Part shown: positions 17,155 through 25,330 of the stretch, in pieces | Position numbering within the stretch: position 1 is the stretch's first letter | How the letters are laid out: each line of letters starts with the position of its first letter | NCBI GenBank assembly: GCA_019414645.1 | Contig: DXLP01000019.1 | Span: forward strand, 1 to 54,483 | DNA: 54,483 nucleotides | From: Collinsella sp. | GTDB taxonomy: Bacteria > Actinomycetota > Coriobacteriia > Coriobacteriales > Coriobacteriaceae | Direction of reading: 5' to 3' | Notes under the pieces: generated by a model | Database searches by the model: none | What the model was told of the DNA's origin: nothing | What the model saw: only the letters and a program-made list of their open reading frames with translations | Translations under genes and position numbers: made by a program

Positions 17155-18159
17155 ATGGCCGCTGTTAAAAAATCGGTATCCGTCAAAGACGTAGCGCGCC
17201 TCGCGGGCGTCTCGGAGCAGACGGTCTCGCGCACCGTGCACGATTCGCCCAGCGTGCGCCCCGAGACCAAGGAACGCGTGCGTGCCGCCATGCGCGAGCT
17301 GGGGTATCGCCCCAATTTTGCCGGTCGATCGCTGCGCCGTGGCAGGTTTAAGACCGTCGGCGTCGCCATGTTCAACATTACCGGTACCGGCAACCTCGAC
17401 CGTATGGAGGGCTTTGCCGCCGCGGCCGACAAACATGGCTATGCCATCACCCTCACTAAAGTAGACGGGCATCCGTATACCCTCGAGAGCGCATCGTCGC
17501 GCATGAGCGCACTGCCGGTGGATGGCATGGTTGTGATTATGAACCGCATGCCGGCGGACTTTGGAACCTTCGAGCCGCTGCCCGGCATGCAGACGGTGCT
17601 CGTTACGATGTTGGAGCACCCGCTCTGTTCAACGGTCGATAACGACCAGTTCGATTGTTCGCGCCAGGTGGTCGAGTACTTGCTGGGGCGGGGGCACAAA
17701 ACCGTGCACTTTATCTCGTGTCCCGAGCGCTCGCTTTCGGGCATGCGGCGCGAGGAAGGCTGGCGCGAGACATTGCGTGCGCATGGCATTGAGCCCCCGC
17801 AGCTCGTGCGCGGCGATTGGACGGCACAGAGCGGGTATGCTGCCGGTCAGGCTCTGGCGGACGATCCGACCTGTACGGCCATTTATGCCTCCAACGATGC
17901 CATGGCATATGGCTGCATCCGTGGGCTCGAGTCGCGCGGGAAGCGCGTGCCCCAGGACGTGAGCGTGGTGGGTGTTGATGACAGTCTGGGCGACATCGTG
18001 CCCGATTGTCGCCTGACTACGGTGCGCTTTGACAACAAGCGCGTCGGCATGTGGGCGGTCGATAAGATCGCCGGTGCCGAGGGCGTTGAACCCGGTGTGG
18101 AGCACATGCTGTTTCCGGGCGTACTCGTCGAGGGCGATACGGTGCGCGATTGGCGCTAG
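17155..18159 (+). CDS. LacI-family repressor of the lacE2-lacG2 module
   Basis: 334 residues. HTH VKDVARLAGVSEQTVSRTVHDSPSVRPETKERV, hinge YRPNFAGRSLRRGR, then the effector domain ending VSVVGVDDSLGD and LTTVRFDNKRVGMWAV. The ATG at 17155 follows AGAAAGATCAATCT, a weak site. It is divergent from lacE2, with three operator-like sites between. The recognition helix (SEQTVSRTVHDS) differs from lacI1 (SLKTVSRVINEP), which fits the changed operator half-site. It is a paralogue of lacI1 and galR and is probably released by a sugar or sugar phosphate from the adjacent PTS. Confidence 0.9.
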   Translation: MAAVKKSVSVKDVARLAGVSEQTVSRTVHDSPSVRPETKERVRAAMRELGYRPNFAGRSLRRGRFKTVGVAMFNITGTGNLDRMEGFAAAADKHGYAITLTKVDGHPYTLESASSRMSALPVDGMVVIMNRMPADFGTFEPLPGMQTVLVTMLEHPLCSTVDNDQFDCSRQVVEYLLGRGHKTVHFISCPERSLSGMRREEGWRETLRAHGIEPPQLVRGDWTAQSGYAAGQALADDPTCTAIYASNDAMAYGCIRGLESRGKRVPQDVSVVGVDDSLGDIVPDCRLTTVRFDNKRVGMWAVDKIAGAEGVEPGVEHMLFPGVLVEGDTVRDWR

Positions 18160-18190
18160 GGCACGGGCCTGTTTGGGTTTCCGCTAATTG

Positions 18191-18291
18191 TGTTCGATAT
18201 TGTTCAGATTGGTTTAAAAACCGTTCGCGGGCGAAAAGTGACCGTTCATAGCTTGAAATTACGTTTTGCGCTGTTCTTTTTTGTTTGAATG
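18191..18291 (+). promoter_or_regulatory. lacF regulatory region: LacR repeats and GTTCGCGG box
   Basis: TGTTCGATAT-TGTTCAGATT (18191-18210) and TGTTCTTTTT-TGTTTGAATG (18272-18291) are two direct-repeat operators of the kind found at lacR and lacA. Between them ACCGTTCGCGG (18220-18230), and the half-match ACCGTTCAT at 18241, belong to the other recurrent box, in reverse orientation. Confidence 0.55.
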
Positions 18292-18373
18292 TTAATGTTT
18301 CTGCCATACAGAACGCAGCGCGTATGCCCGGACGCGATGCTCTCCATTGGTTCATATGTGAAAGGAACGCAAT

Positions 18374-18712
18374 ATGGCAACCAAAGAAGAAATCTCGATG
18401 GTTGGATTCGAGATTGTCGCATACGCAGGTGACGCCCAGACCGATCTGCTTGCAGCGCTCGATGCTGCTCGCGAGGGTGACTTTGAGAAGGCCGAGCAGC
18501 TGCACAAGGATGCCAGCGATGCGCTCATCGGTGCCCACGACACGCAGACCAAGCTGCTTTCGCAGGAGGCCGGCGGTGGCGAGATGGAGATGACCTTCAT
18601 CATGGCTCACGCTCAGGACACCCTCATGACCACTATGATCCTGGAGAAGCAGGCCCGCTTTACCATCGATGCCTACAAGCGCATCGCCGAGCTCGAGGCC
18701 AAGCTCGCCTAA
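18374..18712 (+). CDS. lacF: PTS lactose/cellobiose-family EIIA
   Basis: 112 residues, the usual LacF length. It is an all-helical cytoplasmic phosphocarrier: HPr passes phosphate to a histidine and then to the EIIB cysteine. The segment FIMAHAQDTLMTTMIL carries the conserved active histidine (about residue 78), and GGGEMEMTFIM precedes it. The start at 18374 follows GAAAGGAACGCA. It is the only EIIA in the window although three EIICB proteins are encoded, so it probably serves all of them. It is not in an operon with any EIICB and has its own LacR-like operators and terminator, so its supply is under the pathway repressor rather than under LacI1 or LacI2. Confidence 0.93.
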   Translation: MATKEEISMVGFEIVAYAGDAQTDLLAALDAAREGDFEKAEQLHKDASDALIGAHDTQTKLLSQEAGGGEMEMTFIMAHAQDTLMTTMILEKQARFTIDAYKRIAELEAKLA

Positions 18713-18741
18713 CGAGCCCTCACAACCAAGTCCCCTTCCAT

Positions 18742-18774
18742 AAGCCCTGCCGCTATCCGCAGCAGGGCTTTTTC
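18742..18774 (+). terminator. lacF terminator
   Basis: AAGCCCTGC and GCAGGGCTT arms are followed by TTTCT, 30 bases after the stop. Confidence 0.85.
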
Positions 18775-18786
18775 TGTCCTCCTCCA

Positions 18787-18853
18787 AGTTGCGGTGAAAT
18801 AGGGACTGAATAGGGGCCGACGGGCGCAAAACAATCCCTATTCCACCGCAACT
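18787..18853. repeat. Inverted repeat element
   Basis: Arms of 19 bp (18787-18805, 18835-18853; AGTTGCGGTGAAATAGGGA) match at 18 of 19 positions across a 29-bp centre. It lies between the lacF terminator and the next gene, with a GGGGACAG string just after it (18872). Confidence 0.7.
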
Positions 18854-18970
18854 CATCCGGAGATAGTCATTGGGGACAGTCTTGGTGCGCTCTGTTCGTC
18901 TTCCCGTTCGTTTTTTGCTCGGTGGGTATACTTCCTTTCGCATTAAGCCCCGGACTGAGGAGGTATCCAA

Positions 18971-19984
18971 ATGCCGGATAACGGGTCAATACAAAAAAGA
19001 GACGCGCACGAGATGGCTCATGGGCGTCCTGTCCAGATAACCGAGCACACGACGGTAACCGAGCTGCAGCCCAGTCTGTCCGATGTCGTGTGCGCAAACA
19101 AAAAGCTGCAGATTGGCTTTATCGTTGCGCTCGTGGTACTGGCGCTGCTGTCGGGCTTTGTAGCTCGTCCGCATTTCGCCGATACCAAGACTTGGGACTC
19201 CACCATCGAGGTCATCGATCAAAAGAAGGGCAATGTTTTGGCGCTCACGACCTCGTGCGTCGCCCTATCTGCGGGTATCACTGCGCTGCCGGGCGATACG
19301 GGAACGCCGGTTGCCGAGCAGCTCGCGCAGCTTTCGGGTAACTTGGGCATCGTGCTTGCCGTGCTCTACCTCGAGAAATACCTGCTGACCATTTTGTGGT
19401 CGGTTGGCCTGGGCATCCTGATCCCGTTTGCGCTGGTGCTCCTTGCGGTGTCGCTCGGCATTCACGGGCGCTGGAGCACGAGCGCCGTCCTGCGCCGCGT
19501 GGCGACTCGCGTGCTGGTGGTCGCCACGATCGGCATGGCGTTGGTGCCTGCAAGCGTATGGGTGTCGCAAAAGGTCGACGAAACGTATCGAGTGAGCATC
19601 GAAGCGGCCGAGCAAAAGGCGGCCGACGCTGCGGGTACGGCAAATAGTGATAGCTCCAAAGCAAGCAAGAAAAAGACCGAGTCCACAGAGTCCAAGAACG
19701 TGCTTGAGCAGCTTGCCGACGGTGCCTCAAGCCTGGTCACGTCGGTAACCAGTGGTGCCAAGCAGATGACCGACGAGATCGTGCAGCAGGTGACCGACCT
19801 TATCGAAGGCGTCATCGTGATGATCGTGACCTCGTGCGTGATTCCATTGCTGGTGCTCGCGGCGTTTTTGTGGCTGGGGCACACCCTGCTGGGGATTGAT
19901 ATTTCCGGCCCGGCGAACTATTTGACGGGTCGCTTTCTGAGCGCTCCGTCCAAGCACGCCAAAAAGGGCGGGCAGTCCGAGTAG
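18971..19984 (+). CDS. Membrane protein of unknown function
   Basis: 337 residues, family not recognised. A polar N-terminus (about 45 residues) precedes a membrane segment IGFIVALVVLALLSGFV. A probably extracytoplasmic stretch, two hydrophobic stretches (LGIVLAVLYLEKYLLTILWSVGLGILIPFALVLLAVSL) and one more (VLVVATIGMALVPASVWV) follow. Next comes a lysine- and serine-rich, coiled-coil-prone region (EAAEQKAADAAG to ESKNVLEQLADG), a final membrane segment (VIVMIVTSCVIPLLVLAAFLWLG) and a basic tail. The start follows GAGGAGGTATCCAA, an excellent ribosome site. It lies between lacF and lacA but has its own terminator, so a part in lactose use is not shown. Confidence 0.8.
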   Translation: MPDNGSIQKRDAHEMAHGRPVQITEHTTVTELQPSLSDVVCANKKLQIGFIVALVVLALLSGFVARPHFADTKTWDSTIEVIDQKKGNVLALTTSCVALSAGITALPGDTGTPVAEQLAQLSGNLGIVLAVLYLEKYLLTILWSVGLGILIPFALVLLAVSLGIHGRWSTSAVLRRVATRVLVVATIGMALVPASVWVSQKVDETYRVSIEAAEQKAADAAGTANSDSSKASKKKTESTESKNVLEQLADGASSLVTSVTSGAKQMTDEIVQQVTDLIEGVIVMIVTSCVIPLLVLAAFLWLGHTLLGIDISGPANYLTGRFLSAPSKHAKKGGQSE

Positions 19985-20018
19985 CTAAAACAGCTGTATA
20001 TACCGGGGAATACCGCCG

Positions 20019-20058
20019 AAGGGCGGCCGAGACACGTTCTCGGCCGCCCTTTTGTTTG
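20019..20058 (+). terminator. Terminator after the membrane protein gene
   Basis: GGGCGGCCGAGA and TTCTCGGCCGCCC form a long GC stem followed by TTTTG. Confidence 0.85.
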
Positions 20059-20110
20059 TTGAATACGTGGCAGGGCGGGCTTTCCCCGATTCCAAACGGT
20101 CAGCAATCAT

Positions 20111-20198
20111 CCGCGAACGGTATTTGTTCAAAAAAGAACAAAGACAAACAAATAATTCTTGCAGTTGATGTTCGAATGTGTTCAAATAAACATGAACA
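20111..20198 (+). promoter_or_regulatory. lacA regulatory region
   Basis: CCGCGAACGGT (20111-20121) is a recurrent box. TGTTCAAAAAAGAACA (20125-20140) is a palindrome with TGTTC arms. TGTTCGAATG-TGTTCAAATA (20169-20188) is the direct-repeat LacR-like operator, followed by an inverted TGAACA (20193-20198). The arrangement matches that at lacF. Confidence 0.55.
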
Positions 20199-20292
20199 GT
20201 GAAGAACCGCACATTCAGATGCCCGGACCTGAACGCGATTCAACACTTCCAAACAGAAACTACGCACCTGCGTATCTCTCAAGGAGGATGTC

Positions 20293-20721
20293 ATGAGGGT
20301 TGTAATCGCTTCCGATGCCGACGGTATGTCGATGAAGGAGTCCATCAAGGAGATGCTCATCGCCGACGGTCACGAGGTCGTCGACTATTCCGAGACCCCT
20401 GCCGCGGACTTTGTCGATTCCGCGACCGCCGTTGCCAAGGACCTGCTGGAGCACAAGGATTCCCAGGGCTTCGCATTCGATAAGTACGGCGTCGGCTCCT
20501 ATATGGCCGCCGTCAAGATCAAGGGCATGGTCGTCGCCAACATTTCCGACGAGCGTTCCGCTTACATGACCCGCGAGCACAACGGCTCGCGCATGGTCAC
20601 CATGGGCCCGGGCGTTGTGGGCACCGAGGTCGCCAAGAAGATCGCCCGCGAGTTCCTGCGCGCCCAGTACGCCGGCGGCCGTCACCAGATCCGTGTCGAC
20701 ATGCTCAACAGGATGGCCTAA
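20293..20721 (+). CDS. lacA: Galactose-6-phosphate isomerase subunit LacA
   Basis: 142 residues, the standard LacA length. With LacB it forms the enzyme that isomerises galactose-6-phosphate to tagatose-6-phosphate (RpiB/LacAB family, cytoplasmic). Motifs shared with lactococcal LacA: KYGVGSYMAAVKIKGMV, SDERSAYMTREHN, GGRHQIRVDMLN. The start follows AAGGAGGATGTC. It is the first gene of lacA-lacB-lacX-lacC, and LacR-like repeats lie upstream. Substrate would come from LacG1 or LacG2. Confidence 0.95.
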   Translation: MRVVIASDADGMSMKESIKEMLIADGHEVVDYSETPAADFVDSATAVAKDLLEHKDSQGFAFDKYGVGSYMAAVKIKGMVVANISDERSAYMTREHNGSRMVTMGPGVVGTEVAKKIAREFLRAQYAGGRHQIRVDMLNRMA

Positions 20722-20784
20722 CGAGAGCCACCGAGAACTCGAACTTCTACCTCAACTTGTGAATTCAGACGAAAGGACGTTCTG

Positions 20785-21309
20785 ATGAAGAAGACCATCG
20801 CAATCGGTTGCGACCATATCGTTACGGACGAGAAGATCTATCTGGCCGACCGCCTGGAGCAGGCTGGCTACAAGGTGCTCGACTGCGGCACCTACAGCCA
20901 CACCCGTACGCACTATCCCATCTACGGCAAGGCCGTGGGCGAGGCCGTTGCCAGCGGCAAGGCCGACTTTGGTGTGGCCCTGTGCGGCACCGGCATTGGC
21001 ATCACCAACGCCGTCAACAAGGTCCCCGGCGCCCGTTGCGCCCTGGTCCGCGACATGACCTCTGCCCTGTATGCCCGTCGTGAGCTCAACGCCAACATCG
21101 TGGGCTTTGGTGGCAAGATCACCGGCGAGTTCCTGATGGCTGACATCATGCTTGCCTTCCTGGAGGAGCCCTACGAGAAGACTCCCGAGCACGATGCCCT
21201 GATCGCTAAGATCGACGCCTGCAACAAGGCCGATGCCGAGGCTCAGGCCGACCCGCACTTCTTTGACGAGTTCCTCGAGAAGTGGGACCGCGGCGAATAC
21301 CACGACTAA
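20785..21309 (+). CDS. lacB: Galactose-6-phosphate isomerase subunit LacB
   Basis: 174 residues. Typical RpiB-fold motifs: [46 protein letters not shown] with the active cysteine, [18 protein letters not shown] and [13 protein letters not shown]. It is the catalytic partner of LacA. The start follows AAAGGACGTTCTG. It lies 63 bp after lacA. A 140-nt structured element begins three bases after its stop and separates it from lacX by about 375 bp. Confidence 0.95.
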   Translation: MKKTIAIGCDHIVTDEKIYLADRLEQAGYKVLDCGTYSHTRTHYPIYGKAVGEAVASGKADFGVALCGTGIGITNAVNKVPGARCALVRDMTSALYARRELNANIVGFGGKITGEFLMADIMLAFLEEPYEKTPEHDALIAKIDACNKADAEAQADPHFFDEFLEKWDRGEYHD

Positions 21310-21312
21310 GGA

Positions 21313-21453
21313 GGTTACGCGGTTTTACCAAACCGCGTAACCGGCCGACGCTGCGAAGCCATCTGGTGGGCAATCTGCCGTTCAGCTTCGACGGCATGAC
21401 CAGAAGGTCAATGCCGCCTTGCTTCACGGCACCTTGCCTCACCAGCTGGCTTC
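21313..21453 (+). repeat. Two-hairpin structured element, copy A (candidate RNA)
   Basis: Hairpin 1 (21313-21342) has a 13-bp stem GGTTACGCGGTTT with loop TACC. A linker GGCCGACGCTGC follows. Hairpin 2 is long: 21355-21373 pairs with 21434-21453, then TGCCGT with ACGGCA, and at the tip GGCATGACC-AGAA-GGTCAATGCC. Copies B (23557-23696) and C (54159-54299) keep the linker, loops, bulge and layout while changing stem bases on both sides. No T-tract ends it. Confidence 0.75.
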
Positions 21454-21684
21454 TCGCTGACGTTGGGGGTACCTGTGGGGTTACCGCTGTTGTTGCGAAG
21501 CTTTCTGGTTCGGTAAGCTGCTCCGATAACACGTTTGCTTGCTGAGCTTGTGTGCTTCGTTTTGGTGGTACCCGGCATTCTGCAGCTTTTCAATTGACGG
21601 CTCGCGTTTCTGTGAGGGGGCGCGGGCCGGTTTTCTATCAGCCCTATTGACTTGGCGGGCTGTCGTAAGAAAGGGAAGGCTCCT

Positions 21685-22566
21685 ATGGAGTTTGTTCTTG
21701 ATAACGGTTCTATCCGCGTAGCACTGAGCACGGCGGGCGGGTCGTTCACTTCTATTGCGGCCAACGGCCGTGAGTACCTGTGGCAGGGTGACCCGGCGGT
21801 CTGGTCGGGCCAGGCGCCCATTTGTTTCCCGATCTGCGGTGGCCTTCGTGACGGTCACGCAATGACCATGGGCGGCCGCGAGGTAAAGCTCGCCCGCCAC
21901 GGCTTTGCGCGCAAGCAGGAGTGGAAGCTCGAGGAACAGACCGACAACATGGTTGCGCTGAGCTTAAGCTCTGCCGACCATGCCGAGTTGCTCGAGCAGT
22001 ACCCGTATCCGTTTAAGATCGTTGCTCGTTACACGATCGATTCGGAAAAGGTGGCCGTGTCGTACGAGGTGACCAATGAGGGCACCGAGGACATGCCGTT
22101 CTTTGTGGGCGGTCACCCCGGCTTTAAGTGCCCGCTCGACGAGGGCGAGTCCTATGACGACTACGAGCTTCGTTTTGAGCAGCGTGAGGCCACCGACCTC
22201 TGCACTGCCGTTCCCTCGACGGGCCTGATTGATGTTGAGCATCGCAGCAAGAACCCCATGATCGGCCAGAACCTGCCGCTTACCCATGAACTCTTTGACT
22301 TCGCGGAGACCATCTTCGACGTGCTCGAGAGCCGCGTGGTTACGCTGACCAAGAAAACCGAGGACAAGGGCGTGCGCCTGACGTTCCCCGATATGCCGTA
22401 CCTGATTGTGTGGAGCAAGCCCGAGGGCGACTTTGTGGCTGTTGAACCGTGGGGTGGTCTGTCCACCTGCTCCGACGAGGACGATATCCTGGAGCACAAG
22501 CGTGGCTGCCTGGTGGCCAAGCCGGGAGAGACTGTCACCCGCGGCTTTGAGATCGAGATCCTTTAA
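21685..22566 (+). CDS. lacX: Aldose 1-epimerase-family protein, LacX-like
   Basis: 293 residues of the galactose-mutarotase-like fold. Motifs: LSTAGGSFTSIAANGREYLWQGDPAVW, PICFPICGGLRDG, RHGFARKQEW, and GGHPGFKCPL with a conserved histidine. LacX is a habitual member of lactococcal lac operons, and its exact role (epimerising a sugar or sugar phosphate) is not settled. The ATG at 21685 follows GGGAAGGCTCC and gives the family's normal N-terminus. It lies 53 bp before lacC, so the two are probably cotranscribed. Only distantly similar to galM at 477. Confidence 0.85.
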   Translation: MEFVLDNGSIRVALSTAGGSFTSIAANGREYLWQGDPAVWSGQAPICFPICGGLRDGHAMTMGGREVKLARHGFARKQEWKLEEQTDNMVALSLSSADHAELLEQYPYPFKIVARYTIDSEKVAVSYEVTNEGTEDMPFFVGGHPGFKCPLDEGESYDDYELRFEQREATDLCTAVPSTGLIDVEHRSKNPMIGQNLPLTHELFDFAETIFDVLESRVVTLTKKTEDKGVRLTFPDMPYLIVWSKPEGDFVAVEPWGGLSTCSDEDDILEHKRGCLVAKPGETVTRGFEIEIL

Positions 22567-22619
22567 CGAGTTATCGTATGTTTGGGGCGGGTCATGCCGC
22601 CCCGGAACAGGAGTTCAAC

Positions 22620-23555
22620 ATGATTCTGACCGTTACCATGAACCCGTCGATTGATACGCGCTATCAGCTCGACAAGCTGATCATCGACGATGTTAACCGT
22701 GTGACGCCCGAAAAGACCGCTGGCGGCAAGGGCCTCAACGTGAGCCGTGTGCTGCTGCAGTTGGGCGACGATGTGCTCGCGACCGGTCTGCTCGGCGGCC
22801 ACATGGGTGCCTATATGGCCGAGCTTATGGATGCCGACGGCGTCAAGAACGACTTTGTGCCCATCGCCGGCGAGACGCGCATTTGCCTGAATATCCTGCA
22901 CGAGGGCAATCAGACCGAGCTGCTGGAGAGCGGCCCGCAGATCGCCCCGGCCGAGCTCGAGGCCTTTACGGCCAAGTTCGCCGAGCTTGCAGCGAAGGCG
23001 GACGTTGTGACGCTTTCGGGCTCGCTGCCGCGTGGCGTCGATGCCGGCTACTATGCCGAGCTCGTCAGGATCGCCGAGGAGGCGGGCGCCAAGGTGCTGC
23101 TCGACACCTCGGGTGCATCGCTGGAGGCCGCGCTGGAGTCCGACGCAAAGCCCGAGCTCGTAAAGCCCAATCTGACCGAGATTAACGGCCTGCTGGGTAC
23201 GTCCTTTACGACCGATGATGTCGATGCCCTGCGCGAGGCGCTTGCCGCCGATGACCGTTTTGCCGGTATCCCCTGGGTTGTCGTTTCGATGGGCGCTGCC
23301 GGTTCGGTGGGCTTCCATGAGGGCCGCGCGTTCCGCGCCAAGACGCCCGCGATTGCGGCTGTGAACGCGACGGGTTCCGGCGACTCGACCATCGCCGGCT
23401 TTGCGCATGCCATTGCTGCTGGTGCCGACGACGTCACGGTGCTCAAGACCGCCAATACCTGCGGCAAGCTCAACGCCATGGATCCCAAGACCGGCCACCT
23501 GGTCATGGACCGCTGGGATGAGATCTTCAACAACGTTGAAGTAACGGAGCTGTAG
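22620..23555 (+). CDS. lacC: Tagatose-6-phosphate kinase
   Basis: 311 residues, PfkB (ribokinase) superfamily. It phosphorylates tagatose-6-phosphate to tagatose-1,6-bisphosphate with ATP. Visible motifs: MILTVTMNPSIDTRYQLD, TAGGKGLNVSRVL (first PfkB signature), LSGSLPRGV, KPNLTEIN and NATGSGDSTIAGF with the catalytic aspartate (about D255). The start follows CAGGAGTTCAAC. The family also contains 1-phosphofructokinases, but the lac context favours LacC. A copy of the two-hairpin element starts two bases after the stop. No lacD-type class I aldolase follows; the class II aldolase at 32100 may do that step. Confidence 0.9.
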   Translation: MILTVTMNPSIDTRYQLDKLIIDDVNRVTPEKTAGGKGLNVSRVLLQLGDDVLATGLLGGHMGAYMAELMDADGVKNDFVPIAGETRICLNILHEGNQTELLESGPQIAPAELEAFTAKFAELAAKADVVTLSGSLPRGVDAGYYAELVRIAEEAGAKVLLDTSGASLEAALESDAKPELVKPNLTEINGLLGTSFTTDDVDALREALAADDRFAGIPWVVVSMGAAGSVGFHEGRAFRAKTPAIAAVNATGSGDSTIAGFAHAIAAGADDVTVLKTANTCGKLNAMDPKTGHLVMDRWDEIFNNVEVTEL

Positions 23556-23556
23556 G

Positions 23557-23696
23557 GTTACGCGGTTTTACCAAACCGCGCAACGGCTCGACGCTGCGCG
23601 GGCCGCATTTGGACAATCTGACGTTCAACTTCAAGGGCGCGACCAGAAGGTCAGCGCCCTTTCGTTTCACGTCACCTTGTCTCAAATGCGGCCCGC
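23557..23696 (+). repeat. Two-hairpin structured element, copy B (candidate RNA)
   Basis: Hairpin 1 is 23557-23584. The outer arms of hairpin 2 are 23598-23616 and 23677-23696 (GCGGGCCGCATTTG pairs fully). The inner pair is TGACGT/ACGTCA and the tip GGGCGCGACC-AGAA-GGTCAGCGCCC. Almost every stem position that differs from copy A differs on both strands, so pairing is kept. Confidence 0.75.
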
Positions 23697-23750
23697 TCGC
23701 TGCCGTTGCCAAAACATCGGCGTTGCCTTGCTTCGGGAATGCGGCAGATA

Positions 23751-23789
23751 GGGACGTTCCTTTTTTGCCGGCAGTTTGGGACACTCCTT
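23751..23789. repeat. 39-bp direct repeat, left copy
   Basis: Matches 25260-25298 at 34 of 39 positions; the shared core is TGCCGGCAGTTTGG. The pair brackets the AAA ATPase gene and its iterons. Confidence 0.75.
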
Positions 23790-23812
23790 ACGGGGCACCC
23801 CCTCCACAGCGC

Positions 23813-25114
23813 CTATGCTAGCTTGTCGATTTGCCCAATCTCCCAGAGCGGAATGTTGACGAGCGTGCCTTCGTCTCTATATGCCGCTAACGATGTTCTC
23901 ACGCAGCGCTCGAGCTTGAACTTCTCGCAGGCAATCCTCAGGCTCTTTGCTTTGAGATTCTCTGCCGCCTTGACCTCGAGCGGAAGCACGGTCCCCGCAT
24001 GGTCGACGGCAAAGTCAGTCTCTGCATTGCCGGAGGAGGATGACCAATACGCGGGAGTTTTGCCTTGGAGCAAAAGCTCCTGTGCGACGTATTGCTCGGT
24101 CAGCGAGCCTTTGAACTCCGTAAAAACAGCGGGCCCGTTCAGAACAATGGCTGGCGAGAGGCCGGAGAGTGCTCCGAGGATGCCGGTGTCGATGCAGAAC
24201 AGCTTGAAGCCCGAGAGATCCTCGTAGCTTGTGAGCGGTGCTCTTAGGGCGGAAACACGTGGTACCTTATGAACGATTCCATAGTCCATGAGCCACTGGA
24301 GGCTTTCCTCAAAATCGCGTGCGCGCGCCCCGGGGCGGAGCGCACCGTAGACGAACTTCTTGTTTTCCTTTGCGAGCTGGCCGGGAAGGGATTTCCAAAC
24401 CAGCCTCATGCGCTCGACGATGCGGGCTGGCGCATGCTTGCCAAAATCGGATTCGTAAGCTTCGATGATTTGCTGCTGAAGCCTGCGGGCCTCGATGAAA
24501 TCGTGGGAGGTGGCGAAAGCGGAGACAACTTCTGGCATGCCACCGACAACGAGGTATTCCTTGAGCAGGCGCTCGAGCTTTTCGGAAACGTTTGCCAGCA
24601 GGTCCATGTCTGCGGCAAGGATGGCATCTGCGAGCGGATCGCCATCGACGGCACGAACGAACTCGACAAACCCCATGGGGCGCATGGTAAGCTGGTCAAT
24701 CTTGCCGACGGGGAACGACTCGTTTTCGCGTCGGAGCGCGAGCCCCATATAGGAGCCGGCTGCCACGATATGGTATTCCGGCGCCAGCTCGTTGAAGTAT
24801 TTGAGCGAGGTGATGCCACGCGGTGCCTCTTGGATTTCGTCGAAGATGATGAGTGTGTCTGTCGGCGTTATGGTCTGGCCGCGCAGGAGCTCTATCTGGG
24901 AGATGATGCGTTTGGGGTCAAGGCTTCCGTCGAACAGCGAACGTGCGCCCGGTTCGAGCATAAAGTCAAAGCGGATGACGTTTTGATACTGCTGGCCTGC
25001 GAATTCGTTAAGAAGCCAGGTTTTTCCCGTCTGGCGGGCCCCCTTAAGCAGGAGGGGCTTGCGGTTTGCCCTAGATTTCCAAGCGATGAGTTCGTCCATT
25101 AGCTGTCGCTGCAT
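23813..25114 (-). CDS. AAA ATPase with C-terminal DUF4143-like nuclease-fold domain
   Basis: 433 residues. Walker A is LLLKGARQTGKTWL (about 22-35) and Walker B is TLIIFDEIQEAP (about 88). An AAA_14-type core is followed by a winged-helix stretch (VYGALRPGARARDFEESLQWLMDYGIVHKV) and a C-terminal half with TEFKGSLTEQYVAQELL and NAETDFAVDHAGTVLPLEVKAAENLKAKSL, a PD-(D/E)xK-like pattern (D..ExK). These proteins are common in gut bacteria; their function is unproven, with defence or mobile-element roles proposed. The start at 25114 follows AGGAGGCAGT. Upstream are three 33-bp iterons, and the gene lies between 39-bp direct repeats, suggesting a mobile cassette. Confidence 0.85.
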   Translation of the reverse strand: MQRQLMDELIAWKSRANRKPLLLKGARQTGKTWLLNEFAGQQYQNVIRFDFMLEPGARSLFDGSLDPKRIISQIELLRGQTITPTDTLIIFDEIQEAPRGITSLKYFNELAPEYHIVAAGSYMGLALRRENESFPVGKIDQLTMRPMGFVEFVRAVDGDPLADAILAADMDLLANVSEKLERLLKEYLVVGGMPEVVSAFATSHDFIEARRLQQQIIEAYESDFGKHAPARIVERMRLVWKSLPGQLAKENKKFVYGALRPGARARDFEESLQWLMDYGIVHKVPRVSALRAPLTSYEDLSGFKLFCIDTGILGALSGLSPAIVLNGPAVFTEFKGSLTEQYVAQELLLQGKTPAYWSSSSGNAETDFAVDHAGTVLPLEVKAAENLKAKSLRIACEKFKLERCVRTSLAAYRDEGTLVNIPLWEIGQIDKLA

Positions 25115-25158
25115 ACTGCCTCCTAACGATCATGGTTAGTATAAGACCGTTTTGGTCT

Positions 25159-25244
25159 TTCCATCGAAAAATGTGGGAGTAAACCACGTTGTTCCATCGA
25201 ATAATGTGGGAGGTAACCACGTTTTTCCATCGAATAATGTGGGG
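25159..25244. repeat. Three 33-bp iterons upstream of the ATPase gene
   Basis: Copies start at 25159, 25192 and 25225 (the last partial), each beginning TTCCATCGAAWAATGTGGG and continuing into a TAACCACGTT-like end. The exact 33-bp period places them on the promoter side of the ATPase gene, like operators or replication iterons. Four 23-bp iterons precede the second ATPase at 50601. Confidence 0.85.
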
Positions 25245-25259
25245 TTTAGGTCGGCACTT

Positions 25260-25298
25260 GGGGCGCTCCTTCTCTGCCGGCAGTTTGGAACACTCCTT
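25260..25298. repeat. 39-bp direct repeat, right copy
   Basis: Partner of 23751-23789. It lies between the ATPase iterons and the galT terminator. Confidence 0.75.
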
Positions 25299-25330
25299 GT
25301 TTTGATGCAAATTAGCTACCCTTGCATCAG

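Noticed and set aside
25159..25244. Possible CRISPR-like array
   Set aside because: The repeats are contiguous with almost no variable spacer, and only three copies exist. They are promoter iterons. The same applies to 50491-50582.
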